Part shown: positions 21,097-29,956 of the stretch, one piece after another
How positions within the stretch are numbered: position 1 is the stretch's first letter
Layout of the letters: every line of letters begins with the position of its first letter
DNA from: Candidatus Parcubacteria bacterium
GTDB taxonomy: Bacteria; Patescibacteriota; Patescibacteriia; CAIXNZ01
Direction of reading: 5' to 3'
DNA: 33,630 nucleotides
NCBI GenBank assembly: GCA_026395685.1
Contig: JAPLYG010000002.1
Coordinates: 1 to 33,630, forward strand
Notes under the pieces: model-generated
The model's database searches: none
Told to the model about the DNA's origin: nothing
The model's input: only the letters and a program-made list of their open reading frames with translations
Made by a program: the position numbers and the translations under genes

Positions 21097-23784
21097 ATGT
21101 ATTTAGAAAAACTCGAAATTCAAGGCTTCAAATCTTTTGCCAATAAGGTAACTCTGCAATTTCCTAACCGGCTTAATTCTTCCAAGGGCATTACCGGCGT
21201 AGTCGGACCGAATGGTTCAGGCAAATCAAATGTCGCCGATGCCATCCGCTGGGTTTTGGGCGAACAAAGCATCAAGACTTTGCGCGGGAAAAAGAGCCAG
21301 GATGTCATTTTTTCAGGCTCAGACAAAAAGTCTCGGCTTGGTTTTGCTGAGACGACCATGTATTTAAATAATGAAGATCATGCAATTGATATTGAATACA
21401 GCGAACTGGCGATTACCAGACGTGTATACCAAAACGGCGAAAGCGAATATTTTATTAATAAAAACAAGGCCAGACTTGCTGACATTCATCTGCTTTTAGC
21501 CAAAGCTAATTTTGGCCAGAGAACTTACAGCATTATCGGCCAAGGCATGGCTGATTCAGTCTTATCAGCTTCTTTAGCTGAACGCAAAGAACTTTTTGAT
21601 GAAGCGGTAGGCGTTAGGCAATTTCAAATAAAACGAGAACAAGCCTTGAATAAATTCAAAGCAACGATTGAAAATTTAGCCCAGACCGAGCTGACATTGC
21701 AGGAATTGGAGCCGCGCTTAAAATCATTGACCCGCCAGGTTAAAAAGCTGGAAAAACGGGAGGAAATCGAAAAAGAGCTGCGCAAGCTGCAATTTTCTTA
21801 TTTCAATAAAAATTTATCTCATCTGGAAAAAAATATCAGCCAGAACGAAATTCAAAAAAATAGCCTGGAAAAAATTTACAGCAATCTGGCGTCAGAACTG
21901 GAAAAAATCCAGAGTCTAATCAACCAATATTCCTCAGAATCATCACGCCAGGCCTTATATGAAAAATTGCAGGCTGATAATAACACCTTAATCCAGCAAA
22001 AAAATGCTCTGCTCCGCGATCAGGCTTTAATAAAATCTAAGCTTGATGTCCATCTGGAAAAAACTGGCCAGGGTAATTTAGTATATTTAAATAAAAGAGC
22101 CGACGAAATTAATATACAGCTTACAAATTTAAAACAGGAAATTTCAGAAATCACACTTTCGCTGACCAAAGAACAAACAGAAATTAATTCTAAAAATCTC
22201 AGCCTTGATTCCATTAACCAAAGGCTGGAACGAGTCAAGGAAGAATTAAACCAAATCCAGAAAAACACCCAGGTTCCTTTTGAAGCGGAAAAAGAGCTGG
22301 AATACATTTTTAACGCGCAACAAGAGCTGGTTAAAAAATTATTAAGCGTAAAAAAAATAGAGGAGCTTGCAGAGATTAAAAATCAGGCGCGGGAAATATC
22401 ACAGAAACTTTCTTTATATCTGGAAAAATTTAAATTAGCCAAAAAACAAGGCTCTGATAATTTAATTACCCTGCAAAATCAGCTTGAGATGCTGACCGTG
22501 CAAAAGAATAATTTGAGCCAGGAGATCAATCAGATTAATCTTAATATTCAGGTCAAGAAGGAAAAAATTTCCAACCTAGAGAATGAAGCTGCAAAATTAA
22601 AAACCGAAAAGGAGAAGACTGCAAATGAATTGAGCCTGAACCAGCTTGATCCCAAAGATAAGGAATTTACAGAACAAATTCAGACTGAATTAAATAAAAT
22701 TGAAGATCAAACAAGCAGCTTAGAGAATCAAATTAAAGAAAAAGAGGATAAAATCAGACAATTTAACCAGGAAGAACAGACAAAAAAAGAACAGTTAATC
22801 TCTCTGCAAAAAAACTCCCAGGAAAAACAAAGTCAAATCAATCAGCATAATCAGCAAATTAACGGCTACAATATAGAGCTGGCTAAATTTAGCACTAAAA
22901 AGGAAGATTTAGTTGCGGAAATAAAGCAGGAAAACCTTAACCTACAGGAAATAATAAACTATAAACCGGAAATTGAAATTGATGATAATACCTACCCCAA
23001 GATTCAGCAACTTAAAAGACAAATGGAAATAATCGGCAGCCTGGATGAGGAAACCCAGAAAGAATATATGGATATTTCTGAACGCTACAATTTTCTCAAA
23101 GAGCAGTCAGATGATCTTAAAAATGCAATCCAATCCCTGCAATCCGTAATTCAAGGATTGGACAAGACAATTCAGGAACAATTTGATAAATCATTTAAGG
23201 AAATAAACCTGGAATTCCAAAAATACTTTAAAATCCTATTTAATGGCGGCCAATCGGAATTAATCAAGGTAAGTGCTGATGAAATCAAAAAGGAAGAGAA
23301 GGATGAAAAAGAGACAGACGAGTCAGCCGCAGCTTTAGCAGAGGCCGAAGAATCAGGAGTATTAGCTCAGGCTGAAAAATTTGCCAAAGACCTGAAGCAA
23401 AGAGAAAAAGAAAGTTATGCCGGCATTGAAATTAAGGCGGTACCTCCGGGTAAAAAAATAAAATCAATCAGCATGCTTTCCGGCGGTGAACGCGCGCTAA
23501 CTTCTATTGCTTTAATCTGTGCCATCATTTCCAATAATCCCTCCCCCTTTGTTGTTTTAGATGAAGTAGATGCCCCGCTTGATGAGGCTAATGCTGAAAG
23601 ATTCAATGCTATTTTAGATGAGCTTGCCCACAAAACTCAATTCATCGTTATTACCCATAACCGCGTAACCATGCATTATGCAGACGTACTTTATGGGGTG
23701 ACTATGGGCGATGATGGTATTTCCAAGCTGCTCTCAATCAAACTGGCTGATGCTGAAGAAATTGTGGGTCAGGGAAGAGGCTAA
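21097..23784 (+). CDS. smc: SMC-family chromosome segregation ATPase without a visible hinge
   Basis: SMC proteins organise and segregate chromosomes as ring-forming ATPase dimers. The N-terminal head is typical: YLEKLEIQGFKSFANK, Walker A GPNGSGKS (37-44), AIRWVLGEQS. The C-terminal head has LSGGERALTS (794-803) and Walker B VVLDEVDAPLDEANAERF (819-836). Between them lie about 600 residues of coiled coil. At 895 residues it is about 270-300 shorter than the usual 1,150-1,190. The Gly-rich globular hinge expected midway is absent; the centre is coiled-coil-like (LAEIKNQAREISQKL), with only a short Pro break (NTQVPFEAEKE). An acidic, Ala/Glu-rich insert (ETDESAAALAEAEESG) precedes the C-terminal head. 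The gene stands alone, without scpA or scpB nearby. A Rad50- or SbcC-like ATPase is less likely, because the head motifs are SMC-type. Confidence 0.9.
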   Translation: MYLEKLEIQGFKSFANKVTLQFPNRLNSSKGITGVVGPNGSGKSNVADAIRWVLGEQSIKTLRGKKSQDVIFSGSDKKSRLGFAETTMYLNNEDHAIDIEYSELAITRRVYQNGESEYFINKNKARLADIHLLLAKANFGQRTYSIIGQGMADSVLSASLAERKELFDEAVGVRQFQIKREQALNKFKATIENLAQTELTLQELEPRLKSLTRQVKKLEKREEIEKELRKLQFSYFNKNLSHLEKNISQNEIQKNSLEKIYSNLASELEKIQSLINQYSSESSRQALYEKLQADNNTLIQQKNALLRDQALIKSKLDVHLEKTGQGNLVYLNKRADEINIQLTNLKQEISEITLSLTKEQTEINSKNLSLDSINQRLERVKEELNQIQKNTQVPFEAEKELEYIFNAQQELVKKLLSVKKIEELAEIKNQAREISQKLSLYLEKFKLAKKQGSDNLITLQNQLEMLTVQKNNLSQEINQINLNIQVKKEKISNLENEAAKLKTEKEKTANELSLNQLDPKDKEFTEQIQTELNKIEDQTSSLENQIKEKEDKIRQFNQEEQTKKEQLISLQKNSQEKQSQINQHNQQINGYNIELAKFSTKKEDLVAEIKQENLNLQEIINYKPEIEIDDNTYPKIQQLKRQMEIIGSLDEETQKEYMDISERYNFLKEQSDDLKNAIQSLQSVIQGLDKTIQEQFDKSFKEINLEFQKYFKILFNGGQSELIKVSADEIKKEEKDEKETDESAAALAEAEESGVLAQAEKFAKDLKQREKESYAGIEIKAVPPGKKIKSISMLSGGERALTSIALICAIISNNPSPFVVLDEVDAPLDEANAERFNAILDELAHKTQFIVITHNRVTMHYADVLYGVTMGDDGISKLLSIKLADAEEIVGQGRG

Positions 23785-23794
23785 ATATATATAC

Positions 23795-23828
23795 AAGGCG
23801 CTTCGCAAATTAGCGGAGCGTCTTTTTT
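23795..23828 (+). terminator. Rho-independent terminator of the SMC-like gene
   Basis: AAGGCGCTTCGC and GCGGAGCGTCTT pair with two wobbles around AAATTA, then a T-run, eleven bases after the stop. Confidence 0.85.
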
Positions 23829-23946
23829 GTGTATGGAAAAAAAGGTTAGACTGCTGGTTTAGTGTATAGTAATTTGCGTTATGTACTTAAACCTTAATAC
23901 CAAGCTCCATTGGCCAAACTAGCATCTTTGCCCTTACACCTAAAAC

Positions 23947-23980
23947 AAAAACCGCCTCAAGTTTCATGAAGCGGTTTTTT
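23947..23980 (-). terminator. Rho-independent terminator of the cupin/DUF5652 operon
   Basis: On the minus strand AAAAACCGC/GCGGTTTTT closes a 15-nt loop that itself contains TTCATGAA, ending in T. It is located 14 bases after the DUF5652 stop. Confidence 0.82.
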
Positions 23981-23993
23981 CCACTTGTTACAA

Positions 23994-24197
23994 TTATGAC
24001 TGAGACTTTTTCAATTTGCTGAAAACATAGATGTAAAGAATTTCCAAGATGCCAAGGGTATTAGCTAGCAATAAAACAACATACCAAATCTTTTGGCCTT
24101 GCCTGGCAGATTTCCACAAAGCCAAACCCTTCCAAATCAATGACCAAATTAAAATTAAATAAATCAACCAGAGGTTATCCATTATAAATTGTTCCAT
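23994..24197 (-). CDS. DUF5652-like small membrane protein
   Basis: The 67-residue protein has two hydrophobic helices, NLWLIYLILIWSLIWKGLALW and IWYVVLLLANTLGILEILYIYVF, joined by a basic loop (KSARQGQK) and followed by a Lys-rich tail. This is the pattern of DUF5652, common in Patescibacteria and related to phospholipase_D nuclease N-terminal-type helices. Function unknown; it should sit in the cytoplasmic membrane. It follows the cupin gene by 26 bases and has no Shine-Dalgarno; ATG 24197 or ATG 24182 (MDNLWLIY) could be the start. Confidence 0.8.
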   Translation of the reverse strand: MEQFIMDNLWLIYLILIWSLIWKGLALWKSARQGQKIWYVVLLLANTLGILEILYIYVFSKLKKSQS

Positions 24198-24223
24198 AAA
24201 ATTAAACTATTAAATACTAAACC

Positions 24224-24619
24224 TTATTGTACCAGCTGACCGAATTCCTCGTCTTCTTTATCCTTATCAGCCTGTTTTTTGGTTTTATGAATACGGCCGT
24301 CAATATGGTTTGGCGGGCAATAAACTGTCCAGACTTTTAAGGCACCTTTGCCGGTATTAATAACATTGTGCTTAGTTCCCGGGGTAACAATCAGGATATC
24401 GCCTTTAGTGGCAACTGATTCCACTCCGTCCAATACAACTTTGGCATCGCCTTTTTGGAAAAAGAAGATCTGTTCCACATGGGCATGCGTCTCTTCCCCG
24501 ATTTCTCCGTTCTTTTTAATACTCATCACAACCAATTGAGACTTGGCGCCGGTAAAAAGCACCTGCCGGAAAAATTTGTTTTCCTTGGTAGCTTTGAAAA
24601 TGTTTGTTTGATAGGGCAT
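24224..24619 (-). CDS. Cupin-domain protein
   Basis: The 131-residue single-domain cupin has motif 1 as GEETHAHVEQIFFFQKG (metal ligands His, His, Glu) and motif 2 as GDILIVTPGTKHNVIN (ligand His), about 20 residues apart. It is therefore a metal-binding beta-barrel, perhaps a small-molecule sensor, isomerase or dioxygenase; the substrate cannot be read from sequence. The C-terminal tail is strongly charged (TKKQADKDKEDEE). No Shine-Dalgarno; an extended -10 TGC-TATAAT lies at 24652-24657. Probably cotranscribed with the DUF5652 gene. Confidence 0.9.
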   Translation of the reverse strand: MPYQTNIFKATKENKFFRQVLFTGAKSQLVVMSIKKNGEIGEETHAHVEQIFFFQKGDAKVVLDGVESVATKGDILIVTPGTKHNVINTGKGALKVWTVYCPPNHIDGRIHKTKKQADKDKEDEEFGQLVQ

Positions 24620-24651
24620 AATTATATGTTAATAGTTAATTTGTTGCTTAT

Positions 24652-24659
24652 ATTATAGC
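24652..24659 (-). promoter_or_regulatory. Extended -10 promoter of the cupin/DUF5652 operon
   Basis: TGCTATAATA, identical to the -10 regions before the 15174 exporter and dksA. The -35 (TTTAAT) is poor. The leader is about 25-30 bases without a Shine-Dalgarno. Confidence 0.55.
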
Positions 24660-24677
24660 AACTTTTTGGATATTATT

Positions 24678-24705
24678 AAAACCGCCCCATGCCGTGGGAC
24701 GGTTT
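24678..24705 (-). terminator. Rho-independent terminator of the HD-domain gene
   Basis: On the minus strand AAACCGTCCC/GGGGCGGTTT (one wobble) with a 7-nt loop, then T. It lies six bases after the stop. Confidence 0.85.
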
Positions 24706-24710
24706 GATGA

Positions 24711-25364
24711 CTATGTACTTTTCAATTTTTCTCTGATTACTTCGTCAAAAATTACCTGTTTTCTAAAAACCAATTCCACCAGCCTCATATATGTACCGAA
24801 AATAGGCCGCAATTCATCCAGGGGGATATTAGCAATAAGGGCTTTCAAAATTTCCTGATTATACCATTCTTGCTTTTCATACCCTCCGGTAAAATTTAGC
24901 CAAATTTTTGCCCTGCTGCTATCCCTGCCTTCACGAAAACCTTCAGCCTTTAGTGCTTCGTTAATAGACTGCAAGTTATCCAACTTGTCAGCGCATTTAA
25001 CAAGTTTGACGTTTTTATCAATATCTTTAACACGGCTAATAATTGTTTGTTTTCTTTCCTGCCAAGCCATGGGCTTTGGCGGCTCAGTCACTGCGAGTAC
25101 AATTCTCAATACTTCAGCGCCGAAATGATAGCCTAAAATTTCAGGCTTGACTGGCGTATCTTCCAAAGTATCGTGGAAAATGCCCCCAATAATCGTATCC
25201 TCATCAGCGCCAGAAAGCGCTAAAAGCAGACTCACTCCCCAAAAATGGGCATTGGAAGGAATATTGGCTTCTTTGCGCCTTTGGCCTTCATGCCAAATTG
25301 AAGCCTGAACCAAAGCCTTCCTGATTCTTAAGGTCCAATAACTCAAATCACTAAATCCTTTCAT
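24711..25364 (-). CDS. HD-domain phosphohydrolase, RelA/SpoT-hydrolase (SAH/MESH1)-like
   Basis: The 217-residue protein resembles the hydrolase half of RelA/SpoT enzymes: the helix with NAHFWGVSLLLALSG, the metal-binding IFHDTLEDT (HD plus ED), the helix FGAEVLRIVLAVTEPP and KLVKCADKLDNLQS, matching the K-ADRLHN motif. No synthetase domain is present, so it would degrade (p)ppGpp or a related nucleotide rather than make it. The start is set at ATG 25364 (MKGFSDLSY), which has GGGGGTG seven bases before it; the 25397 start lacks a site. It is monocistronic, with a promoter at 25425 and a terminator at 24678. With DksA/TraR at 32320 it is the second stringent-response-type gene here, though not linked to it. 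Confidence 0.8.
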   Translation of the reverse strand: MKGFSDLSYWTLRIRKALVQASIWHEGQRRKEANIPSNAHFWGVSLLLALSGADEDTIIGGIFHDTLEDTPVKPEILGYHFGAEVLRIVLAVTEPPKPMAWQERKQTIISRVKDIDKNVKLVKCADKLDNLQSINEALKAEGFREGRDSSRAKIWLNFTGGYEKQEWYNQEILKALIANIPLDELRPIFGTYMRLVELVFRKQVIFDEVIREKLKST

Positions 25365-25424
25365 CTCACACCCCCTTTTACGGTATCTTACTGCCAAAGA
25401 ACATTACTTAATGTTTGATATTTA

Positions 25425-25453
25425 ACCTTAACTCTAAAAATTATTCTTGTCAA
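25425..25453 (-). promoter_or_regulatory. Promoter of the HD-domain gene
   Basis: TTGACA (25448-25453), 17-nt spacer, TAAGGT (25425-25430). The -35 box lies four bases from the hppA terminator hairpin. Confidence 0.65.
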
Positions 25454-25457
25454 ACGT

Positions 25458-25483
25458 AAAAGCGCCCCACCCAGGACGCTTTT
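25458..25483 (-). terminator. Terminator downstream of hppA
   Basis: AAAAGCG/CGCTTTT around a 12-nt loop, with short T-runs on both strands. About 75 bases of AT-rich, degenerate-repeat sequence (ACAACCTAATACAACAT) separate it from the hppA stop. Confidence 0.7.
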
Positions 25484-25560
25484 TTATAACCACGAATTAT
25501 TTACGAATTTACGGAGCAACCTCATATAACTTTATACAACCTAATACAACATCATAAAAC

Positions 25561-27552
25561 CTACAGCAATAATCCAACTATTAGCAACGCAACTATATTG
25601 AGAATCTTAATCATGGGGTTAATCGCCGGACCAGCAGTATCTTTATAAGGATCGCCAACTGTGTCGCCGGTCACTGCTGCCTGATGAGCAAAAGATCCTT
25701 TGCCGCCGAAATTACCTTCTTCAATATATTTCTTGGCATTGTCCCAGGCGCCACCGCCTGAAGTCATGGAAATCGCTACAAATAAACCAGTGATGATTGA
25801 ACCAACCAATAAACCTCCTAAAGCCGGAATGCCCAAGCCAGGCATAAAGCCGACTAAAATAGGGACTAAGACTGGAATTAAAGCCGGTACAATCATTTCC
25901 TTGATAGCAGTCTTGGTAACAATATCAACTGTTTTGCCATAGTCAGGCTTATCTGTACCCTGCATAATACCAGGCTTTTCCCTAAACTGCCTGCGCACTT
26001 CTTCCACCACTGAACCGGCAGCCTTACCAACTGCCTGCATGGCTAAAGCACCAAAGTAATATGGCAATAAACCGCCGATGAATAAACCGACTAAAACTTT
26101 CGGATCATTAATTGCAAAAACAAAGCCATCACCTAAGGCATGAGTAAAATCAGCGAACAAAACTAACGCTGCTAAAGCTGCCGAAGCAATTGCATAGCCT
26201 TTAGTCACAGCTTTAGTTGTATTTCCCACTGCATCTAATGGATCAGTAATATCGCGAACTTCTTTTGGCAATTCGGCCATTTCAGCAATACCACCGGCAT
26301 TATCAGTAATCGGTCCATAAGAATCAATAGTCACAATAATACCTGCCATTGAAAGCATGGACATGGCAGCAATAGCAATGCCATATAATCCAGCCAACCA
26401 ATAAGCAGCTAAAATCGCCAGAGAAATTACAATGATTGGCAAAGCCGTAGATTTCATAGAGACTGCCAAACCGGCAATAATGTTGGTACCATGACCAGTC
26501 TGAGATGCCTTCGCAATATCTTTTACTGGCTTATATTGTTTAGCTGTATAATATTCAGTAATTACGACCATTGCGCCTGTTACTAAAAGACCGACTAATG
26601 AAGCAACATATAGTTTAGTAACATCATATTTATCATTTTGTCCCAATAACCAGTTCGTCACCGGATAAAAAGCAATTGCCGCAAAAATACCGGAAGCAAT
26701 TAAGCCTTTGTATAAAGCACCCATGATATTTTTTTTATTTCCTAAGCGAATAAAGAAGCTGCCAAAAATTGAAGCGATTATTGAAACACCGCCCAGAACT
26801 AAGGGATAAATAACTGCATTTTCCCAGCCGCCAAAAAGCAAAGAGCCTAAAAGCATGGCAGCTACTGCAGTCACAGCATAGGTTTCAAATAAGTCAGCGG
26901 CCATACCAGCACAATCGCCGACATTATCACCGACATTGTCGGCAATCACAGCCGGATTTCTAGGATCATCTTCTGGAATACCCGCTTCAACTTTACCGAC
27001 CAGATCAGCGCCGACATCTGCTGCTTTAGTAAATATACCGCCGCCTAAACGGGCAAATATTGAGATTAAAGATCCGCCAAAACCCAAACCGATTAAAGCC
27101 TGCACATCTCTAAAAATTAAATAAAAAACCGTTACACCCAGTAATGCCAAACCAACGACAAAAAATCCGGTAACTGATCCGCCTCTTACTGCTACATTCA
27201 ATGCCGCCTTTAAACCATTGGTAGCTGCCTGTGCAGTACGCACATTAGCGCGCACTGAAACATTCATGCCGATATAACCGGTTGCGGCTGATAAAATAGC
27301 GCCAAATAAAAATCCCAAACCTGTTTTCCAGCTTAAAAAAATGCTGATTAAGGCAAATATCACAATCGCCACAATAGCAATAGTTTTATATTGACGATTC
27401 AGATAAGCGCTTGCGCCTTCCTGAATAGCCTTGGCAATAGCCTGCATTTTTTCATTGCCTGTCGGCAATTTTAATACCAGCTTAATCAAAACTAAGCCGT
27501 AAATTACTGCCGCTATGGCCGCCACTAATGCAAAGATAAGTCCTGATGACAT
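25561..27552 (-). CDS. hppA: Membrane-bound proton-translocating pyrophosphatase (K+-independent type)
   Basis: HppA couples hydrolysis of pyrophosphate to ion transport across the cytoplasmic membrane. The 663-residue protein is the normal size and has about 16 hydrophobic helices. Catalytic motifs are visible: [58 protein letters not shown] and [30 protein letters not shown] carries Lys where K+-dependent enzymes have Ala, so it is of the K+-independent type, usually proton pumps. No Shine-Dalgarno; the promoter TTGACA/TAAAAT at 27653 gives a leader of about 95 nt with a small CCGCC/GGCGG hairpin. In a small-genome fermenter it would help build a proton gradient; that last step is inference. 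Confidence 0.96.
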   Translation of the reverse strand: MSSGLIFALVAAIAAVIYGLVLIKLVLKLPTGNEKMQAIAKAIQEGASAYLNRQYKTIAIVAIVIFALISIFLSWKTGLGFLFGAILSAATGYIGMNVSVRANVRTAQAATNGLKAALNVAVRGGSVTGFFVVGLALLGVTVFYLIFRDVQALIGLGFGGSLISIFARLGGGIFTKAADVGADLVGKVEAGIPEDDPRNPAVIADNVGDNVGDCAGMAADLFETYAVTAVAAMLLGSLLFGGWENAVIYPLVLGGVSIIASIFGSFFIRLGNKKNIMGALYKGLIASGIFAAIAFYPVTNWLLGQNDKYDVTKLYVASLVGLLVTGAMVVITEYYTAKQYKPVKDIAKASQTGHGTNIIAGLAVSMKSTALPIIVISLAILAAYWLAGLYGIAIAAMSMLSMAGIIVTIDSYGPITDNAGGIAEMAELPKEVRDITDPLDAVGNTTKAVTKGYAIASAALAALVLFADFTHALGDGFVFAINDPKVLVGLFIGGLLPYYFGALAMQAVGKAAGSVVEEVRRQFREKPGIMQGTDKPDYGKTVDIVTKTAIKEMIVPALIPVLVPILVGFMPGLGIPALGGLLVGSIITGLFVAISMTSGGGAWDNAKKYIEEGNFGGKGSFAHQAAVTGDTVGDPYKDTAGPAINPMIKILNIVALLIVGLLL

Positions 27553-27570
27553 AAATTTAAAGTTATTTTT

Positions 27571-27583
27571 CCGCCTTGGGCGG
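27571..27583. repeat. Short CCGCCTTGGGCGG palindrome in the hppA leader
   Basis: A five-bp stem with a 3-nt loop, about 20 bases upstream of ATG 27552. It may be a small repeat or an mRNA hairpin. Confidence 0.45.
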
Positions 27584-27652
27584 ATATTAATTAAGTTGAT
27601 TTCTTAATTTAAACAAAAAAAACTGACAAACGCCAAATTCCTTATACTTCTT

Positions 27653-27681
27653 ATTTTATCCTTATCGCATTTTAGTGTCAA
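27653..27681 (-). promoter_or_regulatory. Promoter of hppA
   Basis: TTGACA (27676-27681), 17-nt spacer, TAAAAT (27653-27658), a strong consensus match. The gene-free stretch 27553-27956 holds this promoter, the divergent one at 27770 and two leaders. Confidence 0.8.
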
Positions 27682-27769
27682 ATTGTGTTTATGTTAATAA
27701 TTTGTGATAAAAGCGATTTCAGCAGCAAACACTTTATAACTAATTTTAGCTAAATATATGCTAAAATCT

Positions 27770-27798
27770 TTGACGCAAGCCCTGATTTTTGCTATCAT
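27770..27798 (+). promoter_or_regulatory. Promoter of the LysM-M23 gene
   Basis: TTGACG (27770-27775), N14, TGC, TATCAT (27793-27798). The leader of up to about 150 nt includes GGATATT/AATATCC, a possible stem before the start region. Confidence 0.7.
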
Positions 27799-27956
27799 AA
27801 AAATTAGTTAAATTATATTGTTTTCAGGGTATTTTATCTCTTGGATATTAGCTAATGTAGGCTAATCTCAGCAAAAAAATATCCGACAATGTAACAAGGA
27901 TTAAATTTATCAACCAACCCTTTAAAAGCTTAATCATTAAACTGCTTTTATCCCTG

Positions 27957-29237
27957 GTGAAAGGCTTTAGTATAATTATAAAGTCCTTTTTTAATTTGCT
28001 GGCCAAGCTGCTTACCCCAATATTGAAAACTATCGGCATTATATTGAAAAAAATTCTTATTCTTGAAATACGTTTTTTTTATTGGTTAAAAAAATATTTT
28101 AAAAAAATATTCCCGGAAGATACCATTAAGCCGATTTACATTTTTCTTAACAAGTATATCAGCCATATTGTTATTATTGTGCTGGTTTTCATTATCAGCT
28201 TTGCTAATATTTTCACCAGTGAAATCAGGGCTGAAACTTACGGTGAAAAAAGCATCTTATTTGTTTTGGCAACAGGCTCTGATTATGAAGATGAATACAT
28301 TGAAGAAGGATTGATCTCCGGAGATTCTGAAACCGCTTCTTATTATGATCAAGGAGCTATTTCACTCACGGAATCAGCTTCGGTAGATGAAAATATGGAT
28401 ATTGCTTTTAGCAGTGATAATTCTTCATTAATTAAACCTGAAATACCATCCTTAGAGGCTGCTACTCCGACCAGAGATAAAATTGTGGAATATACTGTCC
28501 AGCAAGGCGATACCATCAGTACTATTGGCGCCAAATTTGGTTTGAACCAAAATACTATTTTATGGGAAAATAGCCTGACCGCAACCAGCTATATCAGGCC
28601 GGGACAAAAATTAACAATTTTACCTACTAATGGTATTTCTTATAAAGTTGTAAAAAATGACAATTTGGCAAAAATAGCTTCCCGTTATAGCATAGATAAA
28701 AACAAAATTATTGAATTTAACCGCTTGGCAGATGAAGCGGATATTCAGATTGGACAAATGCTGATTATCCCTGAAGCTCGTCCATATTATCCGCCGGTAG
28801 TAGCTTCTAAGCCAAAACTTTCCAATATAACTAAAATTTTTACCCCGACGCAAACTCATGTTGATGTTCCGGCTAGTGATAAAATGGCCTGGCCCACAAC
28901 CACTCACCGCATCTCACAGTATTTTAACTGGCGACACATAGGCTTAGACATTGACGGTGATTTTGGAGATCCAATTTGGGCAGCTGAAGCCGGAGTGGTC
29001 ATTAAATCTATCTGCATGAAAACCGGTTATGGCTGCCATGTAATAATCGACCATGGCAATGGCAAAACCACTTTATATGGCCATTTCCAAAAATTATATG
29101 TTAAAGAAGGACAACAAGTTAACCGCGGTGATGTTTTGGGAGAAGAAGGATCCACCGGACACTCAACTGGAGCACATTTACATTTTGAAGTACGCTTTGG
29201 CGGCAAAAGATATAACCCTTTAAGCTATATAAAATAA
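27957..29237 (+). CDS. Membrane-anchored LysM-M23 peptidoglycan endopeptidase
   Basis: The 426-residue product would cut or remodel peptidoglycan outside the membrane. It has a basic amphipathic N-terminus and one membrane helix (SHIVIIVLVFIISFANIF, about 69-86). A Ser/Glu-rich linker follows, then two LysM domains (EYTVQQGDTISTIGAKFG and SYKVVKNDNLAKIASRYS, about 180-275) and an M23 domain with ligands in HIGLDID and TGAHLHFEVR. The active-site residues are intact. The start is uncertain: the called start is GTG 27957 without a Shine-Dalgarno, and the frame is open back to 27861 with more of the same basic, hydrophobic sequence, so initiation at an upstream non-ATG codon is possible. The promoter at 27770 allows either. 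A bidirectional terminator follows. Confidence 0.9.
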   Translation: MKGFSIIIKSFFNLLAKLLTPILKTIGIILKKILILEIRFFYWLKKYFKKIFPEDTIKPIYIFLNKYISHIVIIVLVFIISFANIFTSEIRAETYGEKSILFVLATGSDYEDEYIEEGLISGDSETASYYDQGAISLTESASVDENMDIAFSSDNSSLIKPEIPSLEAATPTRDKIVEYTVQQGDTISTIGAKFGLNQNTILWENSLTATSYIRPGQKLTILPTNGISYKVVKNDNLAKIASRYSIDKNKIIEFNRLADEADIQIGQMLIIPEARPYYPPVVASKPKLSNITKIFTPTQTHVDVPASDKMAWPTTTHRISQYFNWRHIGLDIDGDFGDPIWAAEAGVVIKSICMKTGYGCHVIIDHGNGKTTLYGHFQKLYVKEGQQVNRGDVLGEEGSTGHSTGAHLHFEVRFGGKRYNPLSYIK

Positions 29238-29245
29238 ATAAAATT

Positions 29246-29277
29246 AAAAACTCCCCCGGACCGGGGGAGTTTTTTTA
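29246..29277. terminator. Bidirectional rho-independent terminator
   Basis: AAAAACTCCCCCGG and CCGGGGGAGTTTTT form an almost loopless GC-rich stem with T-runs on both strands. It serves the LysM-M23 gene (plus) and the 29281 gene (minus). Confidence 0.9.
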
Positions 29278-29280
29278 TAT

Positions 29281-29946
29281 TTAAATATGCTGTTCATTAC
29301 CGAATATTCTGATATTGAATTTATCATACAAATTCTGATCATTAAAATCTGTATTGTAGCGATCTTCAAGCAAAAATAATATATCCTTTAACATTTTCTC
29401 GGAAAAAATTTCTTTAATCAGTGTTGCTGCCTCTTTTGAATTAATATCCTGCGGAATCTTTAATTTGCTTAAAACCTTTAAGACATTATCTAGCTGTAAA
29501 TTTTTTAAATTTTTTTCATTTACTTCCATAATAGTTTTTTCCAACCCGTCCTTTAGATTCATAATACCCTGTTCAATATCTTTTTTTATGGAATTAAACT
29601 TATCACTAACAGTTAAAGGTTCGCTTTCATCTTCAGCTTTCTTAAACGCTTGTCGTAATTCTTGCGGAGTATTAATCACGCCGGTAAGAGGCTTATAATT
29701 TTTAACCGGTTCATCTAAAATAATCTCGATTTCTTCCTGCGGTCTTAAAAAAACATTTAGACTATCAATTGCCATGCCCAAAATACCGATATTTTTCGTA
29801 CGTTTAAGCTCCTTATCCCGTCCTTTTAAACTTTTGTATAATTTAATTTCTTCAGTATCTAAAGGACCTAAATCTTCTTTAGGCTCAGAAACTGGTTCTG
29901 TCAGATTCTCAGGTCTAAATGGGTCTCGTGATAATTCAAATCCCAT
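29281..29946 (-). CDS. Hypothetical protein downstream of yifB
   Basis: The 221-residue protein is not recognised. It is soluble and highly charged, without Cys motifs. A proline-rich, acidic N-terminus (DPFRPENLTEPVSEPKEDLGPLD) is followed by a mainly helical body with coiled-coil-like stretches (KFNSIKKDIEQGIMNLKDGLEKTIMEV, about 115-145). It follows yifB by 10 bases on the same strand, so it is probably cotranscribed, but that does not show a role in transformation. No Shine-Dalgarno at ATG 29946. Confidence 0.75.
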   Translation of the reverse strand: MGFELSRDPFRPENLTEPVSEPKEDLGPLDTEEIKLYKSLKGRDKELKRTKNIGILGMAIDSLNVFLRPQEEIEIILDEPVKNYKPLTGVINTPQELRQAFKKAEDESEPLTVSDKFNSIKKDIEQGIMNLKDGLEKTIMEVNEKNLKNLQLDNVLKVLSKLKIPQDINSKEAATLIKEIFSEKMLKDILFLLEDRYNTDFNDQNLYDKFNIRIFGNEQHI

Positions 29947-29956
29947 AATATTAAAA

